From positions 124,001 to 188,000 of the forward strand of contig JAEUNM010000118.1 of NCBI GenBank assembly GCA_016791105.1: a stretch of DNA of 64,000 nt. Reading direction: 5' to 3'. This document shows, piece after piece, positions 63,345 through 64,000 of the stretch. The notes under the pieces were generated by a model. The model did not search any database. It saw only the letters and a program-made list of their open reading frames with translations, and was not told the origin of the DNA. This DNA comes from Rhodocyclaceae bacterium (lineage in GTDB: Bacteria > Pseudomonadota > Gammaproteobacteria > Burkholderiales > Rhodocyclaceae). How positions within the stretch are numbered: position 1 is the stretch's first letter; every line of letters begins with the position of its first letter. The translations under genes and the position numbers were made by a program.

Positions 63345-64000
63345 TCACGCAGCCGCTGCCATGGGGGCGACCACGGGCGCGTTGTAGGGCTTCTTGCCGG
63401 CGATGGTTTTGATCATGTTGTAGAACATGATCAGCATGCCAGACAGGAACATCAGCCCGCCGATGACGCGTATCGTCCAGAACGGATAGGAGGCCTTGAC
63501 CGCCTCGACGAAGGCATAGGTCAGCGTGCCGTCCGCATTGGTTGCGCGCCACATCAGGCCCTGCATGACGCCGGAAATCCACATCGAAGCGATGTACAGC
63601 ACGACCCCGATGGTGGCGATCCAGAAGTGCGCCGTGATGAGCTTGACGCTATACATTTCCTTCTGGCCGAACAGGCGCGGCAGCAGGTAGTAGATCGAAC
63701 CGATCGAAATCATGGCCACCCAGCCCAGCGCACCGCTATGCACGTGCCCCACCGTCCAGTCGGTGTAGTGCGACAGCGCATTGACCGTTTTCACGGACAT
63801 CATCGGACCTTCGAAGGTCGACATGCCGTAGAAGGACAGCGAAGTGATCATGAACTTCAGGATGGGATCGGTACGCAGTTTGTGCCAGGCGCCGGACAGC
63901 GTCATGATGCCGTTGATCATGCCACCCCAGGACGGCGACAGCAGAATCAGCGAAAACACCATGCCAACGGACTGGGTCCAGTCAGGCAACGCGGTGTAGT
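63345..64000 (-). CDS. ccoN: cbb3-type cytochrome c oxidase subunit I (3' part, start outside window)
   Basis: The last 218 codons of the catalytic subunit are in the window. Visible are several helices and the conserved LSHYTDWTVGHVHSGALGW with His ligands of the haem region, FYGMSTFEGPMMSVK and the final helix (FLSGMLIMFYNMIKTIAG). CcoN holds the high-spin haem b and CuB where O2 is reduced and protons are pumped, and suits low-oxygen growth. The operon promoter, where FNR-type sites would be expected, lies beyond the window. Confidence 0.97.
   Translation of the reverse strand, partial: YTALPDWTQSVGMVFSLILLSPSWGGMINGIMTLSGAWHKLRTDPILKFMITSLSFYGMSTFEGPMMSVKTVNALSHYTDWTVGHVHSGALGWVAMISIGSIYYLLPRLFGQKEMYSVKLITAHFWIATIGVVLYIASMWISGVMQGLMWRATNADGTLTYAFVEAVKASYPFWTIRVIGGLMFLSGMLIMFYNMIKTIAGKKPYNAPVVAPMAAAA

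Overview
The window is GC-rich, densely packed DNA, and every gene family in it points to a betaproteobacterium. Evidence includes cbb3 oxidase genes in the order ccoN-O-Q-P-G followed by a FixH protein and a DUF3149 protein, a short-N-terminus SerB, a 744-residue monomeric isocitrate dehydrogenase, an MltD-type transglycosylase and an initiator tRNA close to the E. coli one. Protein families alone do not allow a genus-level call.

Layout. 1-7.4 kb: two very large hybrid sensor kinases on the minus strand (the first cut by the window edge), then a possible micro-ORF and an HU gene. 8.3-13.7 kb: plus-strand housekeeping genes mfd, aroG and serB (aroG/serB overlap). 14.1-26.1 kb: a translationally coupled pair, a 2,591-residue secreted protein built from DUF11 and SdrD/Cna-B-like repeats and a 1,418-residue OmpA-domain/beta-barrel outer-membrane protein. 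26.1-28.2 kb: pyruvate kinase flanked on both sides by related palindromic elements, the first next to a duplicated copy of the barrel gene's 3' end. 28.2-31.4 kb: a minus-strand copper-handling cluster (DUF2946, PCuAC chaperone, a CSSCGC barrel protein, a TlpA thioredoxin, a membrane protein). 32.1-37.6 kb: a tightly overlapping operon for a two-subunit 2-oxoacid:ferredoxin oxidoreductase with two flavoproteins. 37.9-39.2 kb: a CNNM/CorC-type membrane protein. 39.3-40.2 kb: a tandem array of a ~266-bp repeat containing a strong hairpin. 40.4-42.2 kb: an outer-membrane protein of the phenol-degradation MetA family behind a near-perfect sigma-54 promoter, next to the wreck of a sigma-54 activator. 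42.4-46.1 kb: isocitrate dehydrogenase, a BLUF-domain remnant, tRNA-fMet and a pRiA4b ORF-3 family protein. 46.3-53.4 kb: a tmoABCDE-type diiron monooxygenase operon running directly into two sensor kinases. 53.7-58.8 kb: mltD, dnaB (two DnaA boxes upstream) and nhaD. 59-64 kb: the cbb3 oxidase and assembly genes, with ccoN cut by the window end.

Together the genes suggest an aerobic to microaerobic, metal-handling organism with a history of aromatic or alkene oxidation. High-affinity respiration is served by the cbb3 oxidase and possibly by the copper-delivery cluster. The 2-oxoacid oxidoreductase and isocitrate dehydrogenase handle central carbon around 2-oxoglutarate. The monooxygenase operon and the sigma-54 porin locus are the aromatic/alkene part; the first lacks its reductase gene and the second lacks an intact adjacent activator. 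The best candidates for an undescribed system are the giant repeat protein/OmpA-barrel pair and the monooxygenase operon coupled to two histidine kinases.
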